From assembly GCA_947630325.1 (NCBI GenBank), contig CANRHB010000010.1, positions 1 to 61,398 of the forward strand: a DNA stretch of 61,398 bases. The letters are read 5' to 3'. Position numbers and translations under genes: made by a program. Below the pieces are notes generated by a model. The model saw only the letters and a program-made list of their open reading frames with translations, searched no databases and had not been told where the DNA came from. This document shows, piece by piece, positions 9,726 to 18,894 of this stretch (the stretch's first letter is position 1; each line of letters opens with the position of its first letter). This DNA is from an uncultured Clostridia bacterium. GTDB lineage: Bacteria > Bacillota > Clostridia > Christensenellales > Borkfalkiaceae.

Positions 9726-9889
9726 GTTCACGAAAAATCTTTTGCTTGCGCAAAATCTTTTTCCGTGAAGAAACTTGCATATGCGGTTTAACTTACTTGG
9801 TTTTCTCATTCGTTTCATCTAACACTAAGCCGCAGGTATGCGGCAAATTGTGGGCGCTTATGGAAAAGCGTGGTTTTCCAACGCGCAGT
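9726..9889 (+). repeat. Structured intergenic element, copy A (downstream of hslV)
   Basis: First of three copies of an about 164-bp element, the others being at 11257 and 33061. It begins at the base after the hslV TAG. Three hairpins can be drawn. Hairpin 1 is TTCACG, AAAAA, TTTTGC closed by GCAAAA, TTTTT, CGTGAA. Hairpin 2 is GCCGCA/TGCGGC. Hairpin 3 has GCGC/GCGC outside and TGGAAAA/TTTTCCA inside. It lies between hslV and hslU, genes that are normally nearly contiguous, so it looks inserted. About 56 bp with an AAAAAATAAAAAG tract separate it from hslU. Confidence 0.8.
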
Positions 9890-9945
9890 CATAAAAAATA
9901 AAAAGCGGCTTTGCCCGCATATCCCTTTTTGACGGAGGTCAAGCT

Positions 9946-11256
<1,311 letters not shown>

Positions 11257-11417
11257 GGTTCACGAAAAATCTTTTGCCGGCGCAAAATCTTTTTCCGTGA
11301 AGAAATTGGCGGGGGCACCTTAACTTGCTTATCCTCTTATTCGTTTCATCGGACACTAAGCCGTAAGAGTGCGGCAAATTGGGTGCGCTACCGCAGGGGG
11401 ACCCTGCTTCGCGCAGT
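11257..11417 (+). repeat. Structured intergenic element, copy B (downstream of hslU)
   Basis: Second copy, starting right after the hslU TAA. Hairpin 1 is intact apart from a changed loop (CGGC instead of TTGC). Hairpin 2 is GCCGTA/TGCGGC, keeping pairing through a G-U pair. Hairpin 3 has a different inner stem from copies A and C, GCAGGG/CCCTGC instead of TGGAAAA/TTTTCCA, inside the same GCGC/GCGC frame. Such a swap with pairing kept argues for selection on RNA or DNA structure. Confidence 0.8.
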
Positions 11418-11424
11418 AATTTGG

Positions 11425-11550
11425 AACACGCCCCACCCCCCTACCCCCCTCCCACGGAGGGGGCAAAGAAAAGAATTCCCCACCGAGGGGGCGAGAGATA
11501 CCCCCACCACCCGCTGTGCGGGAGCCTCCCCCTAAAAGGGGTAGGCCTTT
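11425..11550. repeat. GC-rich mosaic repeat island
   Basis: C-rich modules of the type CCCCTCCCACGGAGGGGG and CCCCTAAAAGGGG alternate in the gap before hisS. They match modules at 14041, 20327, 30395, 32510, 33225 and 53900. No coding sequence or promoter is evident in them. Confidence 0.7.
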
Positions 11551-11610
11551 TTCTCCGCGATGCGAGGGACATCGAGGAGAAAGACAAGAAAAGGAAATAA
11601 GGAGAAAAGA

Positions 11611-12867
11611 ATGATCAACATTCCGAAGGGAACAAAAGACGTGCTCCCGGGAGACGTTTTTAAGTGGCAATACATCGAGGACGTCGCACGTAAAACCGCA
11701 CACGGTTACGGGTTTTCGGAGATCCGCACCCCCGTGTTCGAATATACCGAACTCTTCCAACGCGGCGTGGGGGAGACGACCGACGTCGTCGGCAAGGAGA
11801 TGTACACCTTCCTCGACAAGGGCGGCCGTTCCATCACCCTCCGCCCCGAGGGAACGGCGGGGGTCGCGCGCGCCTTCATCGAGAACGGGCTCCAGGGGGG
11901 CGCGATGCCCTTTAAGGCCTATTACCTCTTCTCCGCCTACCGCTATGAACGTCCGCAGGCGGGGCGGCTCCGCGAGTTCCACCAATTCGGCGCGGAACTC
12001 TATGGTGCGGCTTCTCCCTCGGCGGACGCCGAAGTCATCGCCCTCGCGGACGGTTTCCTCAAAAATTTGGGGCTCAGACATGTGCAGTTGAATCTCAATT
12101 CCATCGGCTGTCCCGTCTGCCGCGCAAAGTACCAGGAGGCGCTCCGCGACTACTTCCGCCCTCATCTTTCCGAGATGTGCCCCGACTGCAACGCCCGCTT
12201 CGAAAAGAATCCCATGCGCATGATCGACTGCAAGGAGGAGGGCTGCAAAAAGTTCACGGCGGGTGCGCCGCGGATGCTCGACTTTTTGTGCGACGAGTGC
12301 AAAGAGCACTTCGAAAGGGTGAAAAATCTGCTGACGGGTGCGGGAATTGCCTATACGGTCGACCCCTCCATCGTGCGCGGGCTCGACTATTACAGCCGCA
12401 CGGTGTTTGAATTTACCTCGTCGGCGGCGGGCGCGCAGGGGACTGTGCTCGGCGGGGGAAGGTATGACGGGCTCTTGAATGAGCTCGGCGCAAAGCCCAC
12501 CCCTGCGGTCGGGTTCGGCGCGGGGATCGAGCGGCTTTTGATGGTGCTCGAGGCGGAGGGAGTGCAGATTCCTTCGCCCGAGGGAGTTATTTGTTACCTT
12601 GCGGGCATGGACGAAAAGAGCCGCGAAAAGGCCTTTCTTCTCGCGCAGGAATTGAGAAAGGAGGGGATCTCCTGCGAGACCGACCTTTTGGAACGCTCCG
12701 TAAAGGCGCAGTTCAAATATGCGGACAAGCTGGGCGCGAAGTTTGTCGCCGTCATCGGAGAGAGCGAACTCGAAGAGGGCGCCGCGGAGGTCAAAGATAT
12801 GCGCAGTTCCTCCTCCGAGCGGGTGAAATTCGGGATACTTGCACAATATATCAAGGACAAGAGGTGA
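11611..12867 (+). CDS. hisS: Histidyl-tRNA synthetase
   Basis: 418 residues from the ATG at 11611, which has AAGGAG upstream and matches the usual N-terminus (IPKGTKDVLPGD). It is a class II aaRS: motif 1 around RTPVFEYTELF, motif 2 as RYERPQAGRLREFHQFG (the histidine/ATP site), the histidine loop VRGLDYYSRTVFE, and motif 3 with GFGAGIERLL. A C-terminal anticodon-binding domain covers about 330-418. A four-cysteine patch (CPVC, CPDC, CDEC positions, about 170-235) is seen in many HisRS insertion domains. It is followed 3 nt later by trxA, implying cotranscription. Confidence 0.96.
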   Translation: MINIPKGTKDVLPGDVFKWQYIEDVARKTAHGYGFSEIRTPVFEYTELFQRGVGETTDVVGKEMYTFLDKGGRSITLRPEGTAGVARAFIENGLQGGAMPFKAYYLFSAYRYERPQAGRLREFHQFGAELYGAASPSADAEVIALADGFLKNLGLRHVQLNLNSIGCPVCRAKYQEALRDYFRPHLSEMCPDCNARFEKNPMRMIDCKEEGCKKFTAGAPRMLDFLCDECKEHFERVKNLLTGAGIAYTVDPSIVRGLDYYSRTVFEFTSSAAGAQGTVLGGGRYDGLLNELGAKPTPAVGFGAGIERLLMVLEAEGVQIPSPEGVICYLAGMDEKSREKAFLLAQELRKEGISCETDLLERSVKAQFKYADKLGAKFVAVIGESELEEGAAEVKDMRSSSSERVKFGILAQYIKDKR

Positions 12868-12870
12868 AAT

Positions 12871-13182
12871 ATGGTCAAAGAAATGACAGGACAGGAACTC
12901 GACGAACTTGTTTCAACGGGCAAAAAGGTGGTTTGCGACTTCTTTGCAACATGGTGCGGGCCGTGCAGGATGCTCTCCCCCGTGATGAAGGAGCTGAGCG
13001 AGGAATTCCCCGAGGCGGCCTTTGCAAAGGTGGACGTGGATAAAAACGGAGACTTGGCGGCGTCGCTCAACGTCTTTTCCATTCCCGATGTGTTCGTGTT
13101 CGAGAACGGGGAAGTGAAGGCGCACAACCTCGGCTATCTCCCCAAGGAACAGATGAAAGAGTTCTTGAAAAGCAATTTGTAA
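12871..13182 (+). CDS. trxA: Thioredoxin
   Basis: 103 residues with the thioredoxin fold. The FFATWCGPCRM active site has the redox pair C29/C32, the cis-proline loop is SIPDVFVFE (usually IPT), and the C-terminal helix is KEQMKEFLKSNL. It is a cytosolic disulfide reductase. The valine-type loop IPDV in place of IPTL is a small departure and could shift partner choice. Cotranscribed with hisS and closed by a strong terminator. Confidence 0.93.
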   Translation: MVKEMTGQELDELVSTGKKVVCDFFATWCGPCRMLSPVMKELSEEFPEAAFAKVDVDKNGDLAASLNVFSIPDVFVFENGEVKAHNLGYLPKEQMKEFLKSNL

Positions 13183-13188
13183 CATTCG

Positions 13189-13219
13189 AACGCCGCCGCG
13201 GACAACGGCGGCGTTTTTG
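13189..13219 (+). terminator. rho-independent terminator after trxA
   Basis: Nine-base stem ACGCCGCCG (13190-13198)/CGGCGGCGT (13206-13214), 7-nt loop, then TTTTT. It closes the hisS-trxA unit. Confidence 0.88.
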
Positions 13220-13259
13220 CAGGTGGAAGAGGGAATTTTTTGCAATGCCCTTGAAAAGG

Positions 13260-13288
13260 TTGATATTTTTCGGGAATGATGCTATACT
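13260..13288 (+). promoter_or_regulatory. sigma-A promoter of the zinc-ribbon lipoprotein
   Basis: TTGATA (13260-13265), a 17-bp spacer and TATACT (13283-13288). An AGGAG site lies ahead of the ATG at 13318. Confidence 0.75.
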
Positions 13289-13317
13289 GTATGCAAGTAA
13301 CTTAGGAGAATGCGGTT

Positions 13318-14031
13318 ATGAAACACAGAAATTTTGTCGTCGCGGCCGCGCTTGCCGCAACGTTTTGCTTTTCGCTCGGGTTTGCAGGCTGTAAGCCCGA
13401 AACGCCTCCCGAACCCACGCCCGAGCACACGCATACTTTCAGCGATTGGATGACGGACGAAAAAAACCATTGGCGGGAGTGTACCGAGTGCCACGAAAAA
13501 CTTGTGGAACAGGCCCATTCCTTCGACAACGTGACGGGGTTTGAATACCCCGCCTACACGGGGGACGACCCCAAGTATATGCCCATGCTCCACGTGACCG
13601 CGCCCGAGGGCAAGACGGGAGAGATCTATATCAAAGAGGTGTGGGTGTGCCTTACCCCGAAAGAGGGGGCAACTTTGCGGGTCGCCTATTCCACCTATGA
13701 CGGCGGCACCTTTGCAAGCCATGTGGATATTCCCGCCGACCAAGGCGGGTGGACGCAGGCGGTTTTCCCTCGCGGCGGACTGCCGCTCAAGACTTATTCC
13801 TATTTCCGCTTGCAGGCGGTAGACGAGAGCTTTACGATCAGAGAGATCGTCCTCATCGCAAGAGACGAGGCGGGAGAGGGAGAACCTTTCTTGATGAAGC
13901 TCGAAAACGTCGGCGAAGGCAACAACGGGCAGGAAGGGGAACGCCGCAAGGGGCTCATCGACGAACAGCAGTTCCCCAACGAGAAACGCGAATGCACCGT
14001 GTGCCACTACCCCGAGCCCAAGACGGAGTAA
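13318..14031 (+). CDS. Secreted lipoprotein with zinc-ribbon-like motif and an YIKEV domain
   Basis: 237 residues. A signal peptide ends in the lipobox GFAGC with C25 as the lipidated cysteine. Residues about 37-70 hold the HTHTFSDW...HWRECTECHEK...HSF motif, a four-ligand Cys/His unit very common in surface proteins of gut Firmicutes. Residues about 95-185 (IYIKEVWV, then YSYFRLQAV and IREIVLIA) resemble the soluble domain of the membrane protein at 866-2914. The acidic tail ends with CTVCHYPEPK, which could complete a second metal site. It is monocistronic, with its own promoter. Function unknown. The shared domain suggests it might bind the same extracytoplasmic ligand as the GT-C-like protein, which is inference only. 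Confidence 0.75.
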   Translation: MKHRNFVVAAALAATFCFSLGFAGCKPETPPEPTPEHTHTFSDWMTDEKNHWRECTECHEKLVEQAHSFDNVTGFEYPAYTGDDPKYMPMLHVTAPEGKTGEIYIKEVWVCLTPKEGATLRVAYSTYDGGTFASHVDIPADQGGWTQAVFPRGGLPLKTYSYFRLQAVDESFTIREIVLIARDEAGEGEPFLMKLENVGEGNNGQEGERRKGLIDEQQFPNEKRECTVCHYPEPKTE

Positions 14032-14040
14032 GGGGGAGAG

Positions 14041-14190
14041 AATTTGCCCACCCCCTACCCCCCTCCAATGGAGGGGGTAGAACAGGGACATGTTTCGACA
14101 AGCTCAACATGACGTAATTTTAGAATGTTGACCCCCACCACCCGCTCCGCGGGAGCCTCCCCCTAAAAGGGGTAGACCTTTGGCTTTGCG
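14041..14190. repeat. GC-rich mosaic repeat island
   Basis: Contains CCCCCTCCAATGGAGGGGG (14063-14081), a degenerate TTTCGACAAGCTCAACATG module and CCCCTAAAAGGGG. It separates the lipoprotein from the riboswitch. No gene seen. Confidence 0.7.
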
Positions 14191-14212
14191 GGGGACAGAC
14201 AAAGACAACTTT

Positions 14213-14331
14213 ATATCTTTGGGGCGGAGTGAAAGTCTCCACCGGCAGTAAAGTCTGCGAAGAGCGCGGAGCGCTCCCGAGCGGGTGAAATTCCCGCACC
14301 GACGGTCATAGTCCGGATGAGAAAAGAATTT
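14213..14331 (+). promoter_or_regulatory. FMN riboswitch (RFN element)
   Basis: The conserved RFN string is readable: ATCTTTGGGGCGGAGTGAAA at the 5' side, ACCGGCAGTAAAGTCTGCGA, then CGGGTGAAATTCCCGCACCG, ACGGTCATAGTCCGGATGAG and AAAAGA. It precedes ribU directly, so riboflavin import would be shut off when FMN is plentiful. A 12-bp GGCGCGCGCCCC/GGGGCGCGCGCC hairpin follows (14335-14368). It has no U-tract and leaves the AAGGAG site of ribU outside the stem, so the off-switch mechanism is not the simple terminator type. Confidence 0.95.
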
Positions 14332-14387
14332 TTCGGCGCGCGCCCCTGTATTGCGGGGGCGCGCGCCGCATGTAAAAGGAGTTTACC

Positions 14388-15005
14388 ATGAAAGAAGAAA
14401 CAAAAAGTATGTTGAAACGGCACTTTTCGGCGACCCATATCGCCTATATGGCTCTCTTTACGGCGCTTGCGTTTGTCGTCACCTTTCTCGAGTTTCCCAT
14501 CTTCCCCGCGGCGGACTTTTTGAAACTCGATTTTGCCAATGTCTTTTTTATGATCGAGGGCTTCATCTTCGGGCCCGTGGAGGCGGCCGTCTCCATCGGG
14601 ATCAAGGAACTTTTATGCCTTACCAAGTCCGCGACTGCGGGCGTGGGGGAGGTCGCAAACTTCCTCATGTCCCTCTCCTACATCATCTTCCCGTCGATTT
14701 TATACCGCTTCAAAAAGGGGAAGTGGTGGGTGACCCTCTCTCTCATCGCCGCCTGCCTCTTGCAGATCGGCGTCAGCCTCCTCGTCAACCGCTATATCAA
14801 TTTCCCCCTCTATGGGAACCTCTTCGGCTTCGACGGCGCCGAGTATTTCAAACAGCTTTGGCCCCTCGTCATCTATTTCAACCTCATCAAGAGCGTTGCG
14901 GTAAGCCTCATCGTCTTTCTCATCTATAAGCCGCTCTCGCGGCTCATCAAGGCGACTGCCGAGAAGTTCGCAAAAAAAACCGCCGGCGGGAAAAATTCCA
15001 AATAA
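14388..15005 (+). CDS. ribU: Riboflavin ECF transporter S component
   Basis: 205 residues with about six hydrophobic segments and a short basic tail. The N-terminal part AYMALFTALAFVVTFLEFPIFP and the KLDFANVFFMIEGFIFGP region are typical of RibU-like S components. The S component binds riboflavin in the membrane and works with the shared EcfT/EcfA energy module, which is not in this window. The FMN riboswitch upstream makes the substrate call firm. Confidence 0.93.
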   Translation: MKEETKSMLKRHFSATHIAYMALFTALAFVVTFLEFPIFPAADFLKLDFANVFFMIEGFIFGPVEAAVSIGIKELLCLTKSATAGVGEVANFLMSLSYIIFPSILYRFKKGKWWVTLSLIAACLLQIGVSLLVNRYINFPLYGNLFGFDGAEYFKQLWPLVIYFNLIKSVAVSLIVFLIYKPLSRLIKATAEKFAKKTAGGKNSK

Positions 15006-15010
15006 AGTTC

Positions 15011-15039
15011 TTGCAAATCGGCGCTATATCCGCTATAAT
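15011..15039 (+). promoter_or_regulatory. sigma-A promoter of tsaE, placed for a leaderless transcript
   Basis: TTGCAA (15011-15016), a 17-bp spacer and a perfect TATAAT (15034-15039). The expected start, 7 nt after the -10 box, is the A of the ATG at 15046. No Shine-Dalgarno site could lie in such a transcript. Confidence 0.75.
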
Positions 15040-15045
15040 ATGCGT

Positions 15046-15447
15046 ATGGCGATTTTTGTTTCTCATTCGCCCGAAGAGACGATGCTCTGGGCCGAAAACT
15101 ATGCCAAGACGCTCGAAGCAGGGGACACCGTCCTCCTCGACGGCAACATGGGCGCGGGAAAGACGGCGCTTGCAAAGGGCATCGCAAGGGGGCTGGGCAT
15201 TTTTGACGAGGTCACGAGCCCCACATATGCCTATGTGAATACATATGGGGACAAACTCTTTCACTTCGACTGCTACCGCATTTTGAGCGAGAGGCAGGCG
15301 GAGGAACTCGGGTTTTCGGATTACTTTTTAGCGGGCGGCGTCTGTCTCGTGGAGTGGAGCGAGAACATCGCAGGACTTCTGCCCGAAAACTGCAAACGGG
15401 TGCGCATTTCGGGCATGGGAGACGGCCCGCGGGAGATCGAATTTTGA
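15046..15447 (+). CDS. tsaE: tRNA t6A synthesis ATPase TsaE
   Basis: 133 residues if started at the ATG at 15046. An ATG two codons earlier (15040) lies between the -10 box and the expected transcription start, so it should not be in the mRNA. The N-terminus HSPEETMLWAENYAKTLEAG leads into the P-loop GNMGAGKTALAKGIA, then TSPTYAYVNTY and HFDCYR, and VEWSENI near the end, all TsaE hallmarks. It works with TsaB, TsaC and TsaD to put threonylcarbamoyl on A37 of ANN-decoding tRNAs. It is first in a run of overlapping genes, tsaE-tsaB-rimI-hydrolase-murF. Confidence 0.93.
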   Translation: MAIFVSHSPEETMLWAENYAKTLEAGDTVLLDGNMGAGKTALAKGIARGLGIFDEVTSPTYAYVNTYGDKLFHFDCYRILSERQAEELGFSDYFLAGGVCLVEWSENIAGLLPENCKRVRISGMGDGPREIEF

Positions 15448-16052
15448 AATTTTTAGCGATAGATACAAGCGGAAAATATCTGTCCGTCGTTGCATACAAC
15501 GAGGGAACGGCCGAAAAACTCTTCCTCGACGATTGCGCCATGAAGCATTCGGTCGTCCTCATGGACAAAATCGGAGAAGCATTCTCCCGCGCGCATATGT
15601 CCGCCCGCGAATGCGACTTTTTTGCCGTCACGGTGGGCCCCGGGTCCTTTACGGGCATCCGTATCGGCATTTCCGCCGTGAAAGGGCTGTGCTTTGCGTG
15701 CGATGCGCCCGCGCTTGCCGTCACGTCCTTCGACTGTATCGCATACAATGAGGAGAAGAAAAAGACGCTCGCCCTCGTCGACGCGGGGCGGGGGGAACTG
15801 TACGCCTGCGGTTTTGAGGGGGGAAAGGTGGTTTTGCCGCCCGCCATTCAGCCGCTTTCCAAGGTGAAAGAACTCGTAAAGGAGGGGTTCCTTCCGCTCT
15901 CCGCGGAGAAGATCCCCTTCGATTGCGGAAGAGCCGACCCCTCGGTGGGGCTGCTTTCCGCCGTCTTGGAAAAGGCGGGAGAAATTGCGCCCGCAAGCGA
16001 ACTTCACGCCTTTTATATGAGAAGATCTTCGGCAGAGGAGAACCGCAAATGA
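15444..16052 (+). CDS. tsaB: tRNA t6A synthesis protein TsaB
   Basis: 202 residues from the TTG at 15444, whose TTGA overlaps the tsaE stop. This start gives KFLAIDTSGKYLSVV, the normal TsaB N-terminus. VTVGPGSFTGIRIGISAVKG is the family signature. TsaB is an ASKHA-fold pseudo-enzyme that binds and positions TsaD. The C-terminal part is weakly conserved as usual. A start further upstream would lie within tsaE and give a non-homologous extension. Confidence 0.92.
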   Translation: MKFLAIDTSGKYLSVVAYNEGTAEKLFLDDCAMKHSVVLMDKIGEAFSRAHMSARECDFFAVTVGPGSFTGIRIGISAVKGLCFACDAPALAVTSFDCIAYNEEKKKTLALVDAGRGELYACGFEGGKVVLPPAIQPLSKVKELVKEGFLPLSAEKIPFDCGRADPSVGLLSAVLEKAGEIAPASELHAFYMRRSSAEENRK

Positions 16053-16483
16053 ACGGCAGATTTTGGACTTTTGAGGACTTGAATGAAATCGCCCAGCTCG
16101 AAAGGGAGTGCTTCCCCGAGGACGCGTGGAATGTCCGTATGCTTGCGGAGGCCTTTCTCTCGGGCCGCTTTCTCGGCGTACTCCTCGAAGAGGACGGCGC
16201 GATCACAGCCTATGGCGGGTTGAACTATGTGGAGGGGGAGGGAGAACTCGAACTCATCGCAACCGCCGAGATGTACCGCCGCTGCGGACGGGCGACAAAG
16301 GTGCTCGACGACCTCGTTAAGGAGGCCAAAAAGAAGGGGGTAAAGCGCATTTTCCTTGAAGTGCGCGTCTCCAATACCTCCGCGCTCATGTTCTACCTCA
16401 AATACGGGTTCCAAGGGCTCTATGCGCGCTCCCGCTACTATGCGAACGGCGAGGACGCCATCGTGATGAAAAAGGAGCTTTGA
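16049..16483 (+). CDS. rimI: Ribosomal protein S18 N-acetyltransferase-like (RimI, GNAT family)
   Basis: 144 residues from the ATG at 16049, which overlaps the tsaB stop as ATGA. GNAT fold: RECFPEDAWN near the N-terminus (RimI-type), GGLNYVEGEGELELIATA beta strands, the acetyl-CoA loop reading RRCGRATKVLDDL (normally R-rgxG.g.all) and VRVSNTSALMFYLKYGF at the C-terminal strand. The tsaB-rimI order is the textbook arrangement, which supports the name. The acetyl-CoA loop has C in place of a glycine-rich turn. Confidence 0.88.
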   Translation: MNGRFWTFEDLNEIAQLERECFPEDAWNVRMLAEAFLSGRFLGVLLEEDGAITAYGGLNYVEGEGELELIATAEMYRRCGRATKVLDDLVKEAKKKGVKRIFLEVRVSNTSALMFYLKYGFQGLYARSRYYANGEDAIVMKKEL

Positions 16484-17182
16484 TTGAAGATCTCCGTTCT
16501 CCGCAGAGGGGAGGGGCGCGACCTCGTCTTTCTGCACGGTTACCTTGCGACAAAGGAGAGTTTTTTTCCGCAGATCGAATATTTTTCCCGCTTTTACCGC
16601 GTGACGGCGTTTGACTTCCCCGGGTTCGGAGGGAGCGACCCCATTCCCGCCGCTTGGTCGGTGGGGGACTATGCCGCCTGGGCGGAACAATTTTTGAAAG
16701 AGGAGGGGATCATTTTCCCCCTCGTCATCGCCCATTCCTTCGGAGGGAGGGTGGCGGTGAAGTGCCTTGCGCGGGGGCTCTTCGACCGCGCCGTTCTCTG
16801 CGGGTGCGCGGGGATCGTGCCGAAGCGGACGCTCCGCTACTATGCGCATGTGTACACCTATAAATTTGTGCGGAAAATCGCACCCATGTATGCAAAAACG
16901 CACTTTGGGAGCCCCGAATACCGCACCCTCTCCCCCCTCATGCGGGAGAGTTATAAAAAGATCGTGAACGAGGATCTGAGGGAGGAGGCAAGGCAAATCT
17001 CCCGTCCCGTCCTCTTTATCAACGGCGAGAAGGACACGGCGACGCCGCCTTCCTCGGCGAAAATTTACCAAAACTGCGTGGCGGGGAGCAAGCGCATCAT
17101 CATGCGCGGCTGCGGGCACTTTGCCCATCTCGACGACCCGCTTGCCTTCAACCTGGCGGCAGAGGAGTTTTTCGATGAATGA
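16484..17182 (+). CDS. Alpha/beta-hydrolase
   Basis: 232 residues starting with TTG directly after the rimI TGA (AAGGAGC upstream). The start gives KISVLRRGEGRDLVFLHGYL, with the HG oxyanion motif. The catalytic triad can be assigned as S85 in AHSFGG, D184 in NGEKDT and H212 in GCGHFAH. The cap region lies at about 105-160. The substrate cannot be read from the sequence. Its position between rimI and murF, overlapping the latter by 8 nt, hints at a cell-envelope or lipid ester target, but that is inference. Confidence 0.85.
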   Translation: MKISVLRRGEGRDLVFLHGYLATKESFFPQIEYFSRFYRVTAFDFPGFGGSDPIPAAWSVGDYAAWAEQFLKEEGIIFPLVIAHSFGGRVAVKCLARGLFDRAVLCGCAGIVPKRTLRYYAHVYTYKFVRKIAPMYAKTHFGSPEYRTLSPLMRESYKKIVNEDLREEARQISRPVLFINGEKDTATPPSSAKIYQNCVAGSKRIIMRGCGHFAHLDDPLAFNLAAEEFFDE

Positions 17183-18770
17183 ATATCTTCTCATAGGAAT
17201 TTTTCTCGGAGCGGCGATCACGGGGTATCTTTTCACGGACACCTCCGTGCGGCTTTGCGCCCTTTTGCAGCAGAGCGGATATTCGGCGCGCACCTTTCTC
17301 AAATGGTATTTCAAAAAGGGGAATATCCAGCGCAAACGGCTCTCGCTGCTCTCTCTCTCCCTTGCGCTTCTTGTGGCGCTCTTTAACGTCTGCTTCTCCT
17401 TTTTGGGCTATGTGTGGGCAAACTTCATCTCCATTGCCCCCTTTGCAGGCATTCTCGTTCTCTATATTTGGTCGGAGAAGAAATATGCCCTCAAGGTGCG
17501 GATTAAGCCTTCGGCGCGGGTGATACGGCTTGCCGCCGCGCACTACCTTTTGACGTTTGCGCTCTGCGTGGGGCTCGGGTTCGGGCTTGCTTATGCCTCC
17601 CTTGCGGTGGACGAGACGTGGTTCTATCTTCTTCGTTTCGTGCCCTTTGCGGTTTTACCCATGCTACTGCCGTTTACGCTCTGCGGGGCGAATTGCATCA
17701 TGTGTCTCTATGAGATCCCCCACAACCGCCGCTTTGTGAAGCGCGCGAAGAGGGCGCTTGCGGCGAGTAAATGCGTGAAGGTGGGCATTACGGGCAGTTT
17801 CGGCAAGACGAGCGTCAAGCACTATGCGAACGCGATGCTCTCCCAAAAGTTTTCGGTGATCATGACCCCCGCCTCCTACAACACCCCCATGGGCGTTGCG
17901 AGGACGGTGAAGGAGCAGGGACTCGACTGCAACATCTTTCTCGCCGAAATGGGAGCGCGGCACGCGGGCGACATCTTGGAACTGTGCGAACTTGTGCGCC
18001 CCGACTATGGCGTCGTGACGGGCGTCTGTCCCCAGCACATCGAGACGTTCGGCTCCCTCGGGGCGATCGTCAAGGAGAAGGGGACGCTTGCAAAATATGC
18101 AAAGAAGGTCGTGCTCGGGAGGAGCGCGGCGGAAATTTCCGCGGAGGGTGCGGAGACCGTTCTGCGCGAGGGAGAGGACTTTGCGGCGGAGAACATCGAA
18201 CTTACCGACCATGGCACGGCGTTCGATCTGCTCCTCAAGGGAGAGCGCGTGCGCCTTTCCACCCCGCTCTTGGGCAGGCACGCCGCGGAGGACGTTGCGC
18301 TTGCGGGCGCGCTCTGCTCCCTTCTCGGCATGTCGGCAGGCGAAATCGCCGCGGCGGCGGAGAAGTTACAGCCCGTGCCGCACAGATTACAGCTCATCAA
18401 GGCGAACGGGCGGAACATCCTCGACGACAGCTACAACTCCAACATCGAGGGAGCGAAGAACGCCCTGGAGACGCTTGCGCACTTCCCCGGGAAAAAGTTT
18501 GTCGTCACGCCCGGGCTTGTGGAGCTCGGCGCGCTCGAGGAGGAGACGAACAAAGAACTCGGCGCGGCGCTCGTGGGGTTCGAAGTTGTGCTCGTGGGCG
18601 AGACGCTCATACTCCCCGTTCGGCAGGGGTATGCGGAGGCGGGCGGCGGGGAAGAGAAACTCCGCGTCGTGCCCACTCTGCAAAAGGCGCAGGAGATCCT
18701 GTCCCGCGAACTCGGAGAGGGAGACAGCGTGCTCTTTTTGAACGATCTCCCCGACATCTATCTGTCATAA
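17175..18770 (+). CDS. murF: Membrane-anchored MurF-type Mur ligase
   Basis: 531 residues from the ATG at 17175, which overlaps the hydrolase stop. The first 190 residues are not a MurF nucleotide-binding domain. They hold about five hydrophobic segments (roughly 3-20, 55-75, 80-98, 118-140, 150-172). The Mur ligase centre follows: VGITGSFGKTSVKHY (P-loop near 206), TPASYNTPMGVARTV, LAEMGARHAGDI, HRLQLI and the ILDDSYNSN signature. The last is the MurF/UDP-MurNAc-tripeptide:D-Ala-D-Ala ligase hallmark. Ddl, which supplies D-Ala-D-Ala, is the next gene. A canonical soluble murF elsewhere could make this an auxiliary enzyme. A strong terminator follows. Confidence 0.85.
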   Translation: MNEYLLIGIFLGAAITGYLFTDTSVRLCALLQQSGYSARTFLKWYFKKGNIQRKRLSLLSLSLALLVALFNVCFSFLGYVWANFISIAPFAGILVLYIWSEKKYALKVRIKPSARVIRLAAAHYLLTFALCVGLGFGLAYASLAVDETWFYLLRFVPFAVLPMLLPFTLCGANCIMCLYEIPHNRRFVKRAKRALAASKCVKVGITGSFGKTSVKHYANAMLSQKFSVIMTPASYNTPMGVARTVKEQGLDCNIFLAEMGARHAGDILELCELVRPDYGVVTGVCPQHIETFGSLGAIVKEKGTLAKYAKKVVLGRSAAEISAEGAETVLREGEDFAAENIELTDHGTAFDLLLKGERVRLSTPLLGRHAAEDVALAGALCSLLGMSAGEIAAAAEKLQPVPHRLQLIKANGRNILDDSYNSNIEGAKNALETLAHFPGKKFVVTPGLVELGALEEETNKELGAALVGFEVVLVGETLILPVRQGYAEAGGGEEKLRVVPTLQKAQEILSRELGEGDSVLFLNDLPDIYLS

Positions 18771-18785
18771 AACTTTTTATGCGAG

Positions 18786-18816
18786 ACACCGAAGATGACC
18801 TCTTCGGTGTTTTTTT
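18786..18816 (+). terminator. rho-independent terminator after murF
   Basis: Ten-base stem ACACCGAAGA/TCTTCGGTGT, a 5-nt loop, then a run of eight T (18809-18816). It ends the tsaE-murF unit. Confidence 0.93.
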
Positions 18817-18894
18817 GTGCGCTCCGAATTCGGTATCACGCGTCTCTCTTTTTCCTAAGAGAAATGGGGGAGGGCGAAAATAAGGAGAAGAAAT

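Noticed and set aside
9780..9901. 63-codon reading frame within repeat copy A
   Set aside because: It lies inside the structured repeat, has no ribosome binding site, and is not kept in copies B and C.
14334..14369. Terminator of the FMN riboswitch
   Set aside because: The stem is long but has no U-tract and does not cover the ribosome binding site, so I do not label it as a terminator.
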